Below the pieces are notes generated by a model. It worked only from the letters and a program-made list of their open reading frames with translations, was not told the DNA's origin and did no database searches. Below are positions 27,576 to 35,689 of a stretch of DNA of 45,753 nucleotides, in pieces. The stretch is from Helicobacter bilis ATCC 51630 (lineage in GTDB: Bacteria > Campylobacterota > Campylobacteria > Campylobacterales > Helicobacteraceae): the NCBI RefSeq assembly GCF_000686565.1, contig NZ_KK365988.1:1-45753 (forward strand), given 5' to 3'. The number at the start of each line of letters is the position of its first letter. Position 1 is the stretch's first letter. The position numbers and the translations under genes were made by a program.

Positions 27576-29143
27576 TTATATATTTGATTCTATATTTTCG
27601 CATATCCTTTCAAATCCTTGGTAGTAGTCCCAACTTGCTACAATATCAGGTCGGTTTTCCTTGATATGTGCTAATTCTTTGTCAAAGATTTTTTTATATT
27701 TCATAGCTAGTATTGAATCTTGTCTAAATCTTTCTAGTATATCATTTTCATCTAGCCGCTTGTTATTTTCTATGTTTGCGCGATTTTCCAACTCTTTTAG
27801 GAAACCTTGTAAATATTCTCTTGTAGCCTTAAATAATTCTTGTTTTGTTTGCAATTTTGCAAATGAATCTTTAGTCATAAGTAAATATAAGTTTTGAAAC
27901 GGAATAGCAATATTAAGATTTTTGCTTATATCCACATAATTATCAAGGCTTTGAATCTGTGGTGTAGTAATAATAATTCTGTATTCCACCTCATTATCCA
28001 TATAAGAATCTTTAGAATCTTTTATGGCAAGATTCTCATTTTCTTGCCCTCTAAACATAAAGGGCATATCGCATTCTCTAACTATTAAAACACGCGGCAA
28101 TAAACCCAAAAGCATACCGCCATTCACTTTTGCTTCAAATATATCCCTCTCTTTTGGTGGCATAAAGCCATATTCTTTTGCAAGCTTTTGAAAAGTCTCA
28201 AAGGCTTGTGTTTCCAAAATCTCATTAAACGCGATATATTGTATCTTGCTTACATGTTTTAGTGCTTTTGCTCTGCGTTGTATCGATAAGGCTGTTACAC
28301 CATTTTCATCGCAAGATTCTTCGCTTTCTAACGCATCAAGGCTTGGGGCTGTGAGATTAATCCAGTATCTAATGCTATCAAGAAATATTCTATAATCTGT
28401 TTTTAAAGTGCATTCATATTGATATTCTCTCTCACCTAAGTGATTGACTATAGGTCGATAAATAGATATGGGGTCTCGAGCAATGATAAGCAAAGGGACA
28501 TGAGAATCTATTAAGGAAAATAGCTTTTCTCTCCCATAGAGATTTCTACCGCTAAGATAGATAATGCAGTATTTTTCGCGATTATTCACAAGCGTATTAT
28601 AAAAATGCTCGTATTCAAGCTGTGGTTCTATATTACCCGTCCATAGCTCTGCTACGCAAACACCGCAATATTCAAAAAATTTCTTCATAGCCTGATAGCC
28701 CGCACCATAAGTTGCCATATAGATAAAATTGTAATAATGCGGCAAGGGCATATTGTAGTGATAAGCTATGCTAGATTGGGTTTTTTCGTAGTCAAAAAGT
28801 GTGGGATTTAAGAGTGGAAAATATTGCGTTTTGGGATTGTAATCACTTATGGGGGGGGGGGGGTAATATACGGATTCTCTCCATATTTACTTTTAAACTC
28901 AGATGAATTTAACCATGCGATATGGGCTTTTAGTGTTTTTGCAAAAAAGAATGGAGAATCTAGCAAGACATTCTTGTAGGTTTCCTCCAAATCATTAGAC
29001 ATAAGCTTAAATTGTCTTAACTCTTTCTTATTCAGCATTATTTTTGGATAAAGCGACAAAAATAAGTGTATATTGAGTGGAAAAAATGTTTTTCTACACT
29101 TTGCTAATATGCGTTTTACTTTCTTAGAATCTTTAAGTCCCAT
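27576..29143 (-). pseudogene. Phase-variable DUF2972-like gene, currently out of frame
   Basis: Two minus-strand ORFs are halves of one gene. The upstream half (from ATG at 29143, AAGG 8 nt before it, MGLKDSKKVKRILAKCRK) ends in ...YITPPPP at a stop right after a C13 tract. Just past the tract, another frame continues without a start codon (SDYNPKTQYFPLLNPTLFDYE) into the downstream half (NMPLPHYYNFIYMATYGAGY..., IIARDPISIYRPIVNHLGE) and ends at 27576. With 11 or 14 C the frames join to give about 522 residues. The sequence style fits the DUF2972 family found in Helicobacter and Campylobacter, often near surface-glycan genes. The RDP and GAGY segments suggest a sulfotransferase- or nucleotide-binding-like fold, but I cannot prove this. 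It is listed as a pseudogene only because this copy is OFF. Confidence 0.8.
28851..28863. repeat. G13 tract (C13 in the coding strand), phase-switch site
   Basis: Thirteen consecutive G on the plus strand lie inside the DUF2972-like gene. Reading frame analysis shows that 13 is out of frame, while 11 or 14 restores the full-length protein. Length and position are typical of slipped-strand contingency loci. Confidence 0.9.
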
Positions 29144-29396
29144 ACAATTAACCTTGCATTTTAAAATCTCAAAAAGTGTAATTTTAACACAATTTTTAAT
29201 ATATTGCATTGACATATATAAAGCAATTACAAGTGATAAAGGCATGTTATGTGGTAAATAATACACATTTTGAAAGAAAAAGATTTAAAATATTTTTTAC
29301 AAACTACAAAAAATCCCCATATAAGCCATTTTTTTGGAAAATTATTTATTTTTTATGCAATAATATTGAACCTAAAACGAAACTGAAAGGAAATGT

Positions 29397-30899
29397 ATGA
29401 TAGGAAACTTGAGAAATTTGACAAAATACACAAGCATTGCCCTGCTTGTTGGTAACTCTTTTGCGATGGCAGATTGTGGCGATGAAACCGAAGGGAATCT
29501 TTTTGGCTATGAGAGATGTGCTAATGAGGATAGTAAATTCTTTACACTCACTGGGAATGTAGGGACTTTTACTAAAGCTGGTTTTAATGGTGGCAAGGTT
29601 GATACTGCAAAAAACTTTTATCCAACTGAAAGCTTTACAAGTATGTTTGGTGAGGTTAATGGTAAGTTTAACATTAACGAAGTGTATGAAAATGATTATT
29701 TCTCAAAGTTTGAAGTAGGCATTGGTGTAGCGGCGGCTGGGTTTGCTTGGGATACTACGAAGTATGATGGCGGTCAAATTAAAGGCAACTCAGGTTTAAG
29801 CGGTGGTAGTGGTTTAAACAATCAATATATAGGTTCATGGGGTGGTTATCTTGGCAATGAAACTACATCTTATACCAACAATCGCCAAATTTTCGTGCAT
29901 AATGCCTATGTTGATTTACAGGCGAAATCTTTTAACCTAAAGCTTGGTAGATATGAATCTGGCATGGATTATTTTAGTGGTTATACACAAGGTTTTAACT
30001 TTGATTGGCATACTGAATATGGCGATACAGAATCTAAACCTGCAAACGAAGTGAAAGTGTGGTGGTTTAGCTCATTTGGTCGGGCATTTGCTTACTCGCA
30101 ATGGTTCTTAGACTACTATGCGGTAAAAACAACCGATGGAAAAGCAAGTTATGGTATCCACTCAGTTGGTGCTGATATTACGCATGGTGGGATTTCTGAT
30201 ACAGATAATGGCTTTGCTTATGGTGATACTTTGCTTGTTCGCCCATTCCTTTATTTTTATCCCGGACTTTATGAAGCACCGGGCTTAAAAGCGGTGTATG
30301 AATATCAGTTTGGTAATGGACTTGGGTTTAAGGTTACAGCGCAAGGTTTTGGGCTTCATGTGCATAAGGCTTTTACTGGAGCAAAATTGAGATACGATGA
30401 ATATGTCGATGAATGGAGTGGGAATCTAAACCTAATCGCACAAGGTAATATCTATAACTATAATGTGCGTATAGGCTACTATGAAAACTTTGGTAGTGCA
30501 AACTCACACTTTGGGACTTATGGGAATCCAATGGGACTAGACTTTTGGACTGCGAGTGTATATGATATAGGTGCAAGCATTAGTGATACAATCAACAGAA
30601 ATGCAAGGACTGGGTATCTCTCTGGTGGCGGTCATTATGACTTAGAGTATGGCACACTCTCATGGGATTTGCTTGGCAGAATCACAAGAAGCCCTAGAAG
30701 TGATGAAGAGAGCATTGCCCTGTCTGTAAATCATGCTTTCAAAAATGGTTTAGCAGTGGGTATTAAACTAGAGTGGTTTAGAGATACTACAAAGGCTGGG
30801 TATAATCCTGGTGCTCAATTGAATGGGGCTACCACATTAGCTAAAGCACAAACAGATGATAGAAGCCATGCGTTTTTCACACTTGATTATAGATTCTAA
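29397..30899 (+). CDS. Hof-family (HP_OMP_2-like) outer membrane protein
   Basis: A 500-residue outer membrane beta-barrel, probably a porin. The signal peptide runs MIGNLRNLTKYTSIALLVGNSFAMA, with cleavage before DCGDE. The mature protein is rich in Gly, Tyr, Phe and Asn in alternating strands and ends in the C-terminal aromatic signature LDYRF, needed for barrel assembly. Features typical of the Helicobacter Hof/OMP family are FTLTGNVGTFTKAGFN near the start, the middle LGRYESGMDYFSGYTQGFN, and VWWFSSFGRAFA. Short gaps flank it: 130 nt before, with a -10-like region near 29360, and the long gap before xerH after. It lies between two genes carrying poly-G/C tracts but has no such tract itself. 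The cargo is unknown. Confidence 0.82.
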   Translation: MIGNLRNLTKYTSIALLVGNSFAMADCGDETEGNLFGYERCANEDSKFFTLTGNVGTFTKAGFNGGKVDTAKNFYPTESFTSMFGEVNGKFNINEVYENDYFSKFEVGIGVAAAGFAWDTTKYDGGQIKGNSGLSGGSGLNNQYIGSWGGYLGNETTSYTNNRQIFVHNAYVDLQAKSFNLKLGRYESGMDYFSGYTQGFNFDWHTEYGDTESKPANEVKVWWFSSFGRAFAYSQWFLDYYAVKTTDGKASYGIHSVGADITHGGISDTDNGFAYGDTLLVRPFLYFYPGLYEAPGLKAVYEYQFGNGLGFKVTAQGFGLHVHKAFTGAKLRYDEYVDEWSGNLNLIAQGNIYNYNVRIGYYENFGSANSHFGTYGNPMGLDFWTASVYDIGASISDTINRNARTGYLSGGGHYDLEYGTLSWDLLGRITRSPRSDEESIALSVNHAFKNGLAVGIKLEWFRDTTKAGYNPGAQLNGATTLAKAQTDDRSHAFFTLDYRF

Positions 30900-31382
30900 T
30901 GTATTATAGGAATTAATGGTGAGTTTTGGATTATTACATGTTTGCTATTTTTAGCTTACATTCCATGTAATCAGCATATATAGAATTTTATCACTTCTCA
31001 TACTTTCCATGCAGTTAGATAAAAATTGTTATGGAAAAGTAGGAAATCTTTCTTTGTCGCTATAAATTATTGGTTCATTTTGATTTTATAATTAATGTTT
31101 AAATGTCTTATGAACTCAAAAAAGTCTCGCTAAAGTTTCCTTTTTAATTTAAAGTTATATATCGCTTGTAAAAACCTATCTTGTTGCCAAACTTGTCGTA
31201 ATACACACTATATCTAAAATTAATGACTAGGTTTGTTTATGTAAATACAATGTGCTATAAATATAACCCTATGATATAAAGAGAACAGGTATAAATAAGT
31301 TAGACTAGTTGCGTGGTGTTTATAATAGTGGGATTGTAGAATAAAAGAGCATATATGTTGTAGTTTTACTACAACATATATG
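30900..31382. other. Gap between converging Hof and xerH genes
   Basis: About 480 AT-rich bases without a recognisable gene. The one clear structure is the 35-bp hairpin at 31349-31383. I looked for a dif-like recombination site near xerH but could not identify one with confidence. Confidence 0.35.
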
Positions 31383-31383
31383 C
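31349..31383. terminator. Perfect 16-bp inverted repeat at the xerH 3' end
   Basis: Arms GCATATATGTTGTAGT and ACTACAACATATATGC pair perfectly over 16 bp with a 3-nt loop (TTT). The repeat touches the last base of the xerH stop codon. On the minus strand it is followed by TCTTTT, a weak T run. It is therefore best read as a terminator for xerH, possibly bidirectional. A protein-binding palindrome is an alternative. Confidence 0.6.
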
Positions 31384-32510
31384 TAACTCAAAGACTTACC
31401 CCCCCCCCCCCCATTGTTAATGCTATTCTCAATATTTGAGATTACATTTGCTGCATGTTTTAATCGTTGATTATCAAAATGTGTATAGATTCTGCTTGTC
31501 TCAACGCTACTATGTCCTAAGCTTTCTTGCACTAAAATGAGATCTTTACTTTTATTATAAAGCATAGTTGCAAAGCTATGTCGTAATAAATGCGCTCCAT
31601 TTTTTGCCTTACGGATACCCGCACTTAAAAGCAAGTTCTCAATAACCACATAAATATAAGATTGTGCAGGGACATGAAACTTTTTATTAACAAATAATGG
31701 CATATCATCAGCTACATGTGGAAAAGTCGCACGCAGGGCTACCCAGTTATTATAATACTCTTCTATCAGCGTTTTTGCGATAAAGACAATACGCATTTTA
31801 TTACCCTTACCACGCAAACGCAATACATAATAATCTCCCTCCAAAGACACATCTTTATAACCAATCTCAAGTATCTCACTCACACGCGCACCGCTATACA
31901 CAATCATTAGAATGATGAGCTGATTTCTAAGTCGCACAACTGAATTTATATGTTTTTGCTTAATGTCATAGCTTTTTAATGCGTTTAAAAATGCATTTAA
32001 CTCCGCTTCCGTTAAAAACTCGGGTAAATCATGAGATACCGATCGCTTAGATAGCACGATGTCCATATTATAGACATGGGCTGCACCATTTTCTAAGGTA
32101 TTTTGTCTTTGTATAAAATCAAAAAAGTTTGTCAAGGCAAACTGATAATTGCGTATTGTTGTAAGACTTAGATTTGCTGTATAAATGCTTAAAAACTCTT
32201 GCACATTCTCAACATGTATCTCACGCATATCAGAGAATCCAAGCCGCATACAATACTCATAAAATGTAAAAAGTGGATTTGCATAAGTATTGATGCCTAG
32301 CAAACCTATCTTTCTTGCTCTTTTGCAAATGGATCGAATCTCATCAATTGAGTTTAGTCCCCCACTTTGTATATCTTGAATAACTTGTGCGAATACCGCC
32401 TTATCCTTTACTCTATGCGCAGTCAATCCCACAAGCTTTGTATAAAAAAATCGCTCCAACCAAAATCGCAATGAAACATCAAATGATTCTCGATTGAGTG
32501 GATAAGACAT
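31383..32510 (-). CDS. xerH: XerH tyrosine recombinase with poly-G tail
   Basis: XerH is the single tyrosine recombinase that resolves chromosome dimers at dif in Helicobacter and Campylobacter with FtsK. The catalytic set is complete: Arg209 (SGARVSEIL), Lys235 (RLRGKGNKMR), His307 and Arg310 (HLLRHSFATML), His333 (LGHSS) and nucleophile Tyr342 (SRIYTHF). I choose the ATG at 32510 (MSYPLNRESF), with AAGGA 7 nt upstream; the longer ORF adds 16 unrelated residues. That gives 375 residues. The last codons are unusual: after NSINN comes a run of 14 G, encoding five glycines, then KSLS. A change of tract length only swaps the last few residues, and every frame stops within 5 codons. It lies 48 nt after thiG and is probably co-transcribed. 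Confidence 0.93.
   Translation of the reverse strand: MSYPLNRESFDVSLRFWLERFFYTKLVGLTAHRVKDKAVFAQVIQDIQSGGLNSIDEIRSICKRARKIGLLGINTYANPLFTFYEYCMRLGFSDMREIHVENVQEFLSIYTANLSLTTIRNYQFALTNFFDFIQRQNTLENGAAHVYNMDIVLSKRSVSHDLPEFLTEAELNAFLNALKSYDIKQKHINSVVRLRNQLIILMIVYSGARVSEILEIGYKDVSLEGDYYVLRLRGKGNKMRIVFIAKTLIEEYYNNWVALRATFPHVADDMPLFVNKKFHVPAQSYIYVVIENLLLSAGIRKAKNGAHLLRHSFATMLYNKSKDLILVQESLGHSSVETSRIYTHFDNQRLKHAANVISNIENSINNGGGGGKSLS
31399..31412. repeat. C14 tract (G14 in the coding strand) in the xerH tail
   Basis: Fourteen consecutive C on the plus strand. The present length gives the tail GGGGGKSLS. With 13 the tail would be GGGGVSL and with 15 it would be GGGGG, so slippage alters only the extreme C-terminus. 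Confidence 0.9.
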
Positions 32511-32558
32511 AATGAATTCCTTATAACAATTATCTTTAAAACTTTTAAAACAAAACAA

Positions 32559-33332
32559 CTAAAGAGCCGGCATATAATCTGTTGGCGAACTCGCGGTGGC
32601 AAATGGCTTCTTTGCTATGCGTCCAGCTTCATAGCTTAATCTACCGCCTTCAACTGCAAGTTTCATAGCTTTTGCCATTTTCACGGGATCTTTTGCTTGT
32701 GCTATGGCAGTATTACTTAGCACACCATCTGCCCCAAGCTCCATAGCGATAGCCGCATCACTAGCACAGCCCACACCAGCATCTACAATCACAGGGATTT
32801 TTACCGCTTCTTTTATAAACATAACATTAAAGCGATTTTGCACCCCAAGCCCACTGCCAATAGGTGCAGCAAGTGGCATGATCGCTGCAGCCCCAGCGTC
32901 CTCTAGCTTTTTTGCCATAATAGGATCATCATTTGTATAGACTAGAATCTTAAAGCCTTTATTTGCTAGAATCTTTGTCGCTTCTAGTGTTTCTATCACA
33001 TCAGGATAAAGCGTCTTTTGTGTATCACCGATAATCTCTAGCTTGATAAAATCAATCCCAGTGCCTTCTCTCACAAGCTCAAACATACTCACCGCTTCTC
33101 TTGCAGTGGTGCAACCAGCAGAGTTTGGCAAAAATGAAATATTGGTATCCCTAAAATAGTCCATGAGATTTGGTGCATTTTTATCTAAGATATTCACGCG
33201 TCTAACTGCAACAGTAATCATCTCAGCACCACTTGCAAGTGTCGCCTCTCTTGTAATCTCAAAGCTCTCATACTTTCCGCTACCTACAATCAAACGGGAG
33301 TGAAAGCTCTTCCCTGCAATAACTAATGACAT
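32559..33332 (-). CDS. thiG: Thiazole synthase ThiG
   Basis: ThiG builds the thiazole ring of thiamine from deoxyxylulose phosphate, dehydroglycine and ThiS thiocarboxylate. The 257-residue TIM barrel shows the family sequence throughout: [52 protein letters not shown] (Schiff-base Lys), [32 protein letters not shown]-like [31 protein letters not shown] and [15 protein letters not shown]. No other thiamine genes are next to it; the downstream gene is xerH. No TPP riboswitch is recognisable in the leader. Confidence 0.96.
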   Translation of the reverse strand: MSLVIAGKSFHSRLIVGSGKYESFEITREATLASGAEMITVAVRRVNILDKNAPNLMDYFRDTNISFLPNSAGCTTAREAVSMFELVREGTGIDFIKLEIIGDTQKTLYPDVIETLEATKILANKGFKILVYTNDDPIMAKKLEDAGAAAIMPLAAPIGSGLGVQNRFNVMFIKEAVKIPVIVDAGVGCASDAAIAMELGADGVLSNTAIAQAKDPVKMAKAMKLAVEGGRLSYEAGRIAKKPFATASSPTDYMPAL

Positions 33333-33380
33333 TTTGTAATCCTTAAGAATGCAATAAAAGTTTTGGAATAAAGTGATTGT

Positions 33381-33386
33381 ATTATA
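33381..33386 (-). promoter_or_regulatory. Probable thiG-xerH -10 element
   Basis: On the minus strand TATAAT, preceded by TGTGT, lies 48 nt upstream of the thiG ATG. The poly-T side of the A14 tract sits about 35 nt further upstream of it. Confidence 0.45.
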
Positions 33387-33421
33387 ACACAGAATTAATA
33401 ATAACTAGTGCCGCAAACTAC

Positions 33422-33435
33422 AAAAAAAAAAAAAA
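33422..33435. repeat. A14 homopolymer upstream of thiG
   Basis: Fourteen consecutive A on the plus strand (T14 in the thiG direction), lying just upstream of where the -35 region would be. Similar T tracts tune promoter strength in H. pylori sabA. Confidence 0.85.
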
Positions 33436-33698
33436 CGATTTGCCTTATTTTTAAGTATCGATATTTGTAATTTTTATTAGATAATAATAAGATAAAATAT
33501 AACTTATATTATTAGTAATCATGTCATAGAATTATAGTGCTACATAACCTACGGAAAATCCAATTTTTAAGCTAATATTCATGATAAATACAAATCATAA
33601 TATACAAAAAACTTGACATCTTTTTGATAGAATGCCACATATCCCTTAGCGACTAAAACTAGAGTTGGGGGATATACATTATATTAAAAGGACAAATC

Positions 33699-34199
33699 AT
33701 GGAAGTAAAATTTAAAGGCACTCCAGCAAAACTAAGTAGCAATACAATTAAAGTTGGCGATAACGCCCCAAAAGTAGCTCTTGTAGCTAAAGATTTATCA
33801 CAAGTAGAAGTAGGTGGTGTAAGTGGAGGCTACCAAATCATCAATGTCGTGCCAAGCCTTGATACAGGTGTATGTGCGACACAAACGCGTAAATTCAACG
33901 AAGAAGCGGCAAAACTGACAAACGCAAAAGTGTATGTGGTATCTTTGGATTTACCTTTCGCTCAAGGACGGTTTTGCAGCACTGAAGGCATTGAAAATGT
34001 AATAGCACTTAGCGATTTTAAGGCAAAAGACTTTGGCAGGGCGTATGGGTTGATTTTAGAATCTTCCCCACTTGCAGGGTTACTCACTCGCGCGGTGATT
34101 GTGGTAGATCCACAAGGCAAAGTCGCCTATGTAGAAGTATGCGAAGAAATCACAAATGAGCCAGACTATCAAAAAGCACTTGGAGTAGTGAAGGGGTAA
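33699..34199 (+). CDS. tpx: Thiol peroxidase Tpx
   Basis: An atypical 2-Cys peroxiredoxin that reduces hydroperoxides with thioredoxin. Residues are those of the family: peroxidatic Cys59 in PSLDTGVCATQTRKFN and resolving Cys93 in GRFCSTEGIENVIALSDF. The start MEVKFKGTPAKL and the VALVAKDLSQVEV strand also fit. Its 166 residues are the usual length. AAAGGA precedes the ATG. It is a single gene, with a structured spacer downstream. Confidence 0.97.
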   Translation: MEVKFKGTPAKLSSNTIKVGDNAPKVALVAKDLSQVEVGGVSGGYQIINVVPSLDTGVCATQTRKFNEEAAKLTNAKVYVVSLDLPFAQGRFCSTEGIENVIALSDFKAKDFGRAYGLILESSPLAGLLTRAVIVVDPQGKVAYVEVCEEITNEPDYQKALGVVKG

Positions 34200-34244
34200 A
34201 TTTTAAGCTTCATAGAAACTAGTTTTTCAAAGCAAAAAATTTAT

Positions 34245-34345
34245 CCTGACGCCCGGGCAAGGATTTTGCCGAGGCTCGCCACAATAGTGCTGTGATTTTT
34301 CTATTGTGCTATGGTTGAGCAAGGCGAAATATCCAGTATAGCCTT
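34245..34345. repeat. Structured, possibly dispersed, intergenic repeat
   Basis: It contains the palindrome GCCCGGGC (34251-34258), a small stem GGCAA/TTGCC next to it (34256-34270), and an 8-bp stem CACAATAG (34280-34287) with CTATTGTG (34301-34308). The following TTGAGCAAGGCGAAATATCC has the look of dispersed repeats I associate with Helicobacter intergenic DNA. Membership in a repeat family is a guess. Confidence 0.35.
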
Positions 34346-34465
34346 TTGGACGGAGGAATTTCACTTCACATTTAATTTGGCAGATGAACTTTCAATCTTC
34401 TATTTCATGTTACTTTTATTTTATAGCAACCTGTCTCATAAACTTAAAAATTTATTAGTTTTTGA

Positions 34466-34471
34466 TATAAT
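34466..34471 (+). promoter_or_regulatory. Probable ftsW -10 element (extended)
   Basis: TATAAT preceded by TGA gives an extended -10, 43 nt upstream of the TTG start of ftsW. Confidence 0.45.
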
Positions 34472-34513
34472 AACCGCTTTATTTTTTAGAATCACTTTTG
34501 CAAGGTTTTTGGT

Positions 34514-35671
34514 TTGGCAGATACTCGTCTCTTTTTTCTTGTTACCGCATTGCTTGGCATTGCTATATGTATGAGCTATTCTCTCTCATCTTATGCGGTG
34601 CTGTATTATGGTTATGGGCAGTTTCATTTTCTCTATCGTGAGCTTTTTGCAAGTTGTCTTGGCGTTATGCTTATGTGGGGTTTATCTTATTTTAATGTAG
34701 AAAAACATTTGCTTGGCTTTGGGTTGGTGCTACTCATTTTATCGTTTATAGTCATTATTGTATTACCATTTTTGCCTGATAGCTATGCGACAAGTGCGGG
34801 TGGGGCGAAGCGGTGGTTGCGTTTGCCAAATATTTCACTTGCACCTTTAGAGTTTTTTAAAATCGGCTATATTATATTTGTTGCGTGGAGTTTTAGTCGC
34901 AAGTTTAATAATCCAAGATCGTTGCCATTTTTGGAGCAACTCGGAATCTTGATACCTCATTTATTCCTGTTTATGTGTGTTGCGGCTCTCATTTCTACAT
35001 TGCAAAATGATTTGGGGCAAATTATCTTATTATCCCTTGTGTTTATTGTTATGCTGATTTGTGCTGGTGGGAGATTCTCACTTTTTACATTAGCACTTGG
35101 CGTTGTGTCTGTCATGGGGACAATCCTTATTGTAACAAGTCCGCATAGGATAAAAAGAGTGCGTGAATGGTGGATAAATATCGAAACGCTTATCCGCTCG
35201 TATGCTCCAAACTTTTCATTACTTAGCGATGGTGTTGATGCTGGTGGGCAGGTGCAGAATGCGACTTATGCCTTTTATAATGGTGGGCATTTTGGCGTGG
35301 GTATTGGTGAGAGTATTGTAAAGCTTGGCTTTTTGGGTGAAGTGCATACGGATATGATACTTGCTGGGATTAGCGAAGAGCTTGGGCTATTTGGGCTTTT
35401 AGTATGCGTTTTGCTTGTATTTATGATTGTTTTTAGAATCTTTAAAATCGCATTTCGTTTGCAAAAAAGCTTTTATTCACTCTTTTGTGTTGGTATAGCA
35501 GCCCTTATTGGTATTAGCTTTCTTATTAACGCCTTTGGTGAAACAGGTATTATACCTATTAAGGGCATGGCAGTGCCATTTCTAAGCTATGGGGGGAGTA
35601 GTTTGCTTGCTTTATGTATTGGCATTGGCTTAGTGTTGGCATTATCAACAAAAGTAGATTTGGGTAAATAG
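34514..35671 (+). CDS. ftsW: Septal SEDS peptidoglycan glycosyltransferase FtsW
   Basis: FtsW polymerises septal peptidoglycan with its partner PBP during division. The 385-residue protein has about ten membrane helices. SEDS motifs include TSAGGAKRWLRLPNISLAPLEFFKI (read in two parts as GGAKRWLRLP and LAPLEFFKIG), LQNDLGQIILL, GVGIGESIVKLGFLGEVHTD and the C-terminal AVPFLSYGGSSL. The KLGFLGEVHTDMI and AGISEELG segments are FtsW-like, and RodA is encoded separately at 17377-18522. The start is TTG at 34514 (MADTRLFF), preceded by AAGG with 8-nt spacing and fitting the family N-terminus; the next ATG is at residue 20, inside the first helix. xseA starts 18 nt downstream. Confidence 0.9.
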   Translation: MADTRLFFLVTALLGIAICMSYSLSSYAVLYYGYGQFHFLYRELFASCLGVMLMWGLSYFNVEKHLLGFGLVLLILSFIVIIVLPFLPDSYATSAGGAKRWLRLPNISLAPLEFFKIGYIIFVAWSFSRKFNNPRSLPFLEQLGILIPHLFLFMCVAALISTLQNDLGQIILLSLVFIVMLICAGGRFSLFTLALGVVSVMGTILIVTSPHRIKRVREWWINIETLIRSYAPNFSLLSDGVDAGGQVQNATYAFYNGGHFGVGIGESIVKLGFLGEVHTDMILAGISEELGLFGLLVCVLLVFMIVFRIFKIAFRLQKSFYSLFCVGIAALIGISFLINAFGETGIIPIKGMAVPFLSYGGSSLLALCIGIGLVLALSTKVDLGK

Positions 35672-35689
35672 ATTCTATAAGGATATAAC

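Larger units (their letters stand above)
33333..33698. other. Divergent intergenic region thiG / tpx
   Basis: These 366 bases hold the promoters of leftward thiG and rightward tpx, plus an A14 tract at 33422-33435. A TTGACA at 33613-33618 lies before tpx but is not at proper distance from the nearest -10-like hexamer. No gene is visible. Confidence 0.35.
34200..34513. other. Spacer tpx to ftsW with repeat-like segment
   Basis: No gene is supported in 314 bases. The segment 34245-34345 is visibly more GC-rich than its surroundings and carries several small inverted repeats. The remainder contains the ftsW promoter. Confidence 0.35.

Noticed and set aside
30900-31382. dif recombination site close to xerH
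   Set aside because: I do not trust my memory of the difH consensus, and no convincing candidate stood out. The nearby palindrome has too short a loop for a Xer core site.
33333-33698. TPP riboswitch in front of thiG
   Set aside because: I could not find the conserved thi-box pieces in the leader on the minus strand.
34311-34574. Rightward 87-residue ORF before ftsW
   Set aside because: It overlaps the repeat-like patch, the ftsW -10 element and the ftsW start in another frame, has no ribosome site and no family resemblance.
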